Positions 6,226 through 6,296 of a stretch of 6,296 bases of DNA are shown here, piece after piece. The notes under the pieces are model-generated. The model was not told the DNA's origin. It saw nothing but the letters and a program-made list of their open reading frames with translations, and searched no databases. Made by a program: the position numbers and the translations under genes. Source of the stretch: an uncultured Succinatimonas sp. (GTDB lineage: Bacteria > Pseudomonadota > Gammaproteobacteria > Enterobacterales > Succinivibrionaceae); the NCBI GenBank assembly GCA_905201175.1, contig CAJKNC010000092.1, positions 1 through 6,296 of the forward strand. Direction: 5' to 3'. The stretch's first letter is position 1. Each line of letters opens with the position of its first letter.

Positions 6226-6262
6226 AAAAAATTACCTCTAAAAATTTAATAATATTTAAGTG

Positions 6263-6294
6263 TATATACATACTATACCCTATATATGTATATA
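6263..6294. promoter_or_regulatory. Long AT dyad at the probable autotransporter promoter
   Basis: Arms TATATACATA (6263-6272) and TATGTATATA (6285-6294) are perfect inverted copies around 12 bases that themselves read TATA-CCC-TATA apart from one C. On the minus strand a -10-like TATAGT (plus 6272-6277) lies inside it; its -35 would fall at or beyond the window edge. Transcription would start near 6265, about 40 bases before the ATG. The dyad could be an operator, but it is made mostly of alternating T and A, so chance is a real alternative. Confidence 0.4.
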
Positions 6295-6296
6295 TC

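Overview
The window looks like chromosomal DNA from an AT-rich gammaproteobacterium. Two proteins are close relatives of Escherichia coli FabA and Crp. A short classical autotransporter points to a Gram-negative outer membrane. FabA belongs to the oxygen-independent route to unsaturated fatty acids, which would suit an anaerobe or facultative anaerobe. An anaerobic gut lineage such as the Succinivibrionaceae would fit the composition and gene set, but that is a guess from general knowledge and was not tested.

Layout. Bases 1-116 hold no gene but contain the fabA terminator. fabA (117-644) and crp (710-1354) both lie on the minus strand, with crp upstream. Their 65-base gap holds a hairpin and, overlapping it, a candidate fabA promoter. 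Bases 1355-2366 form a very AT-rich gap of about 1 kb, with the crp promoter at its left end, the transporter promoter at its right end, and several dyads and a possible small-RNA promoter between. A neurotransmitter:sodium symporter (NSS) family transporter lies at 2367-3719 on the plus strand. Bases 3720-4065 are non-coding and end in a strong bidirectional terminator shared by the transporter and the convergent autotransporter gene (4066-6225, minus). The last 71 bases are the autotransporter leader and a long AT dyad at its probable promoter.

How the genes relate. Nothing suggests one pathway. fabA and crp might be partly co-transcribed. Crp has conserved cAMP-pocket, recognition-helix and activating-region residues, so it is expected to be a working global regulator. 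The transporter and autotransporter are single-gene units. I found no mobile element, CRISPR array, tRNA, rRNA or phage gene, and no convincing new multi-gene system. The points most worth a second look are the apparent loss of two Na1-site side-chain ligands in the NSS transporter, the nested crp hairpin and fabA promoter, the beta-helix rungs of the autotransporter passenger, and the structured intergenic DNA.
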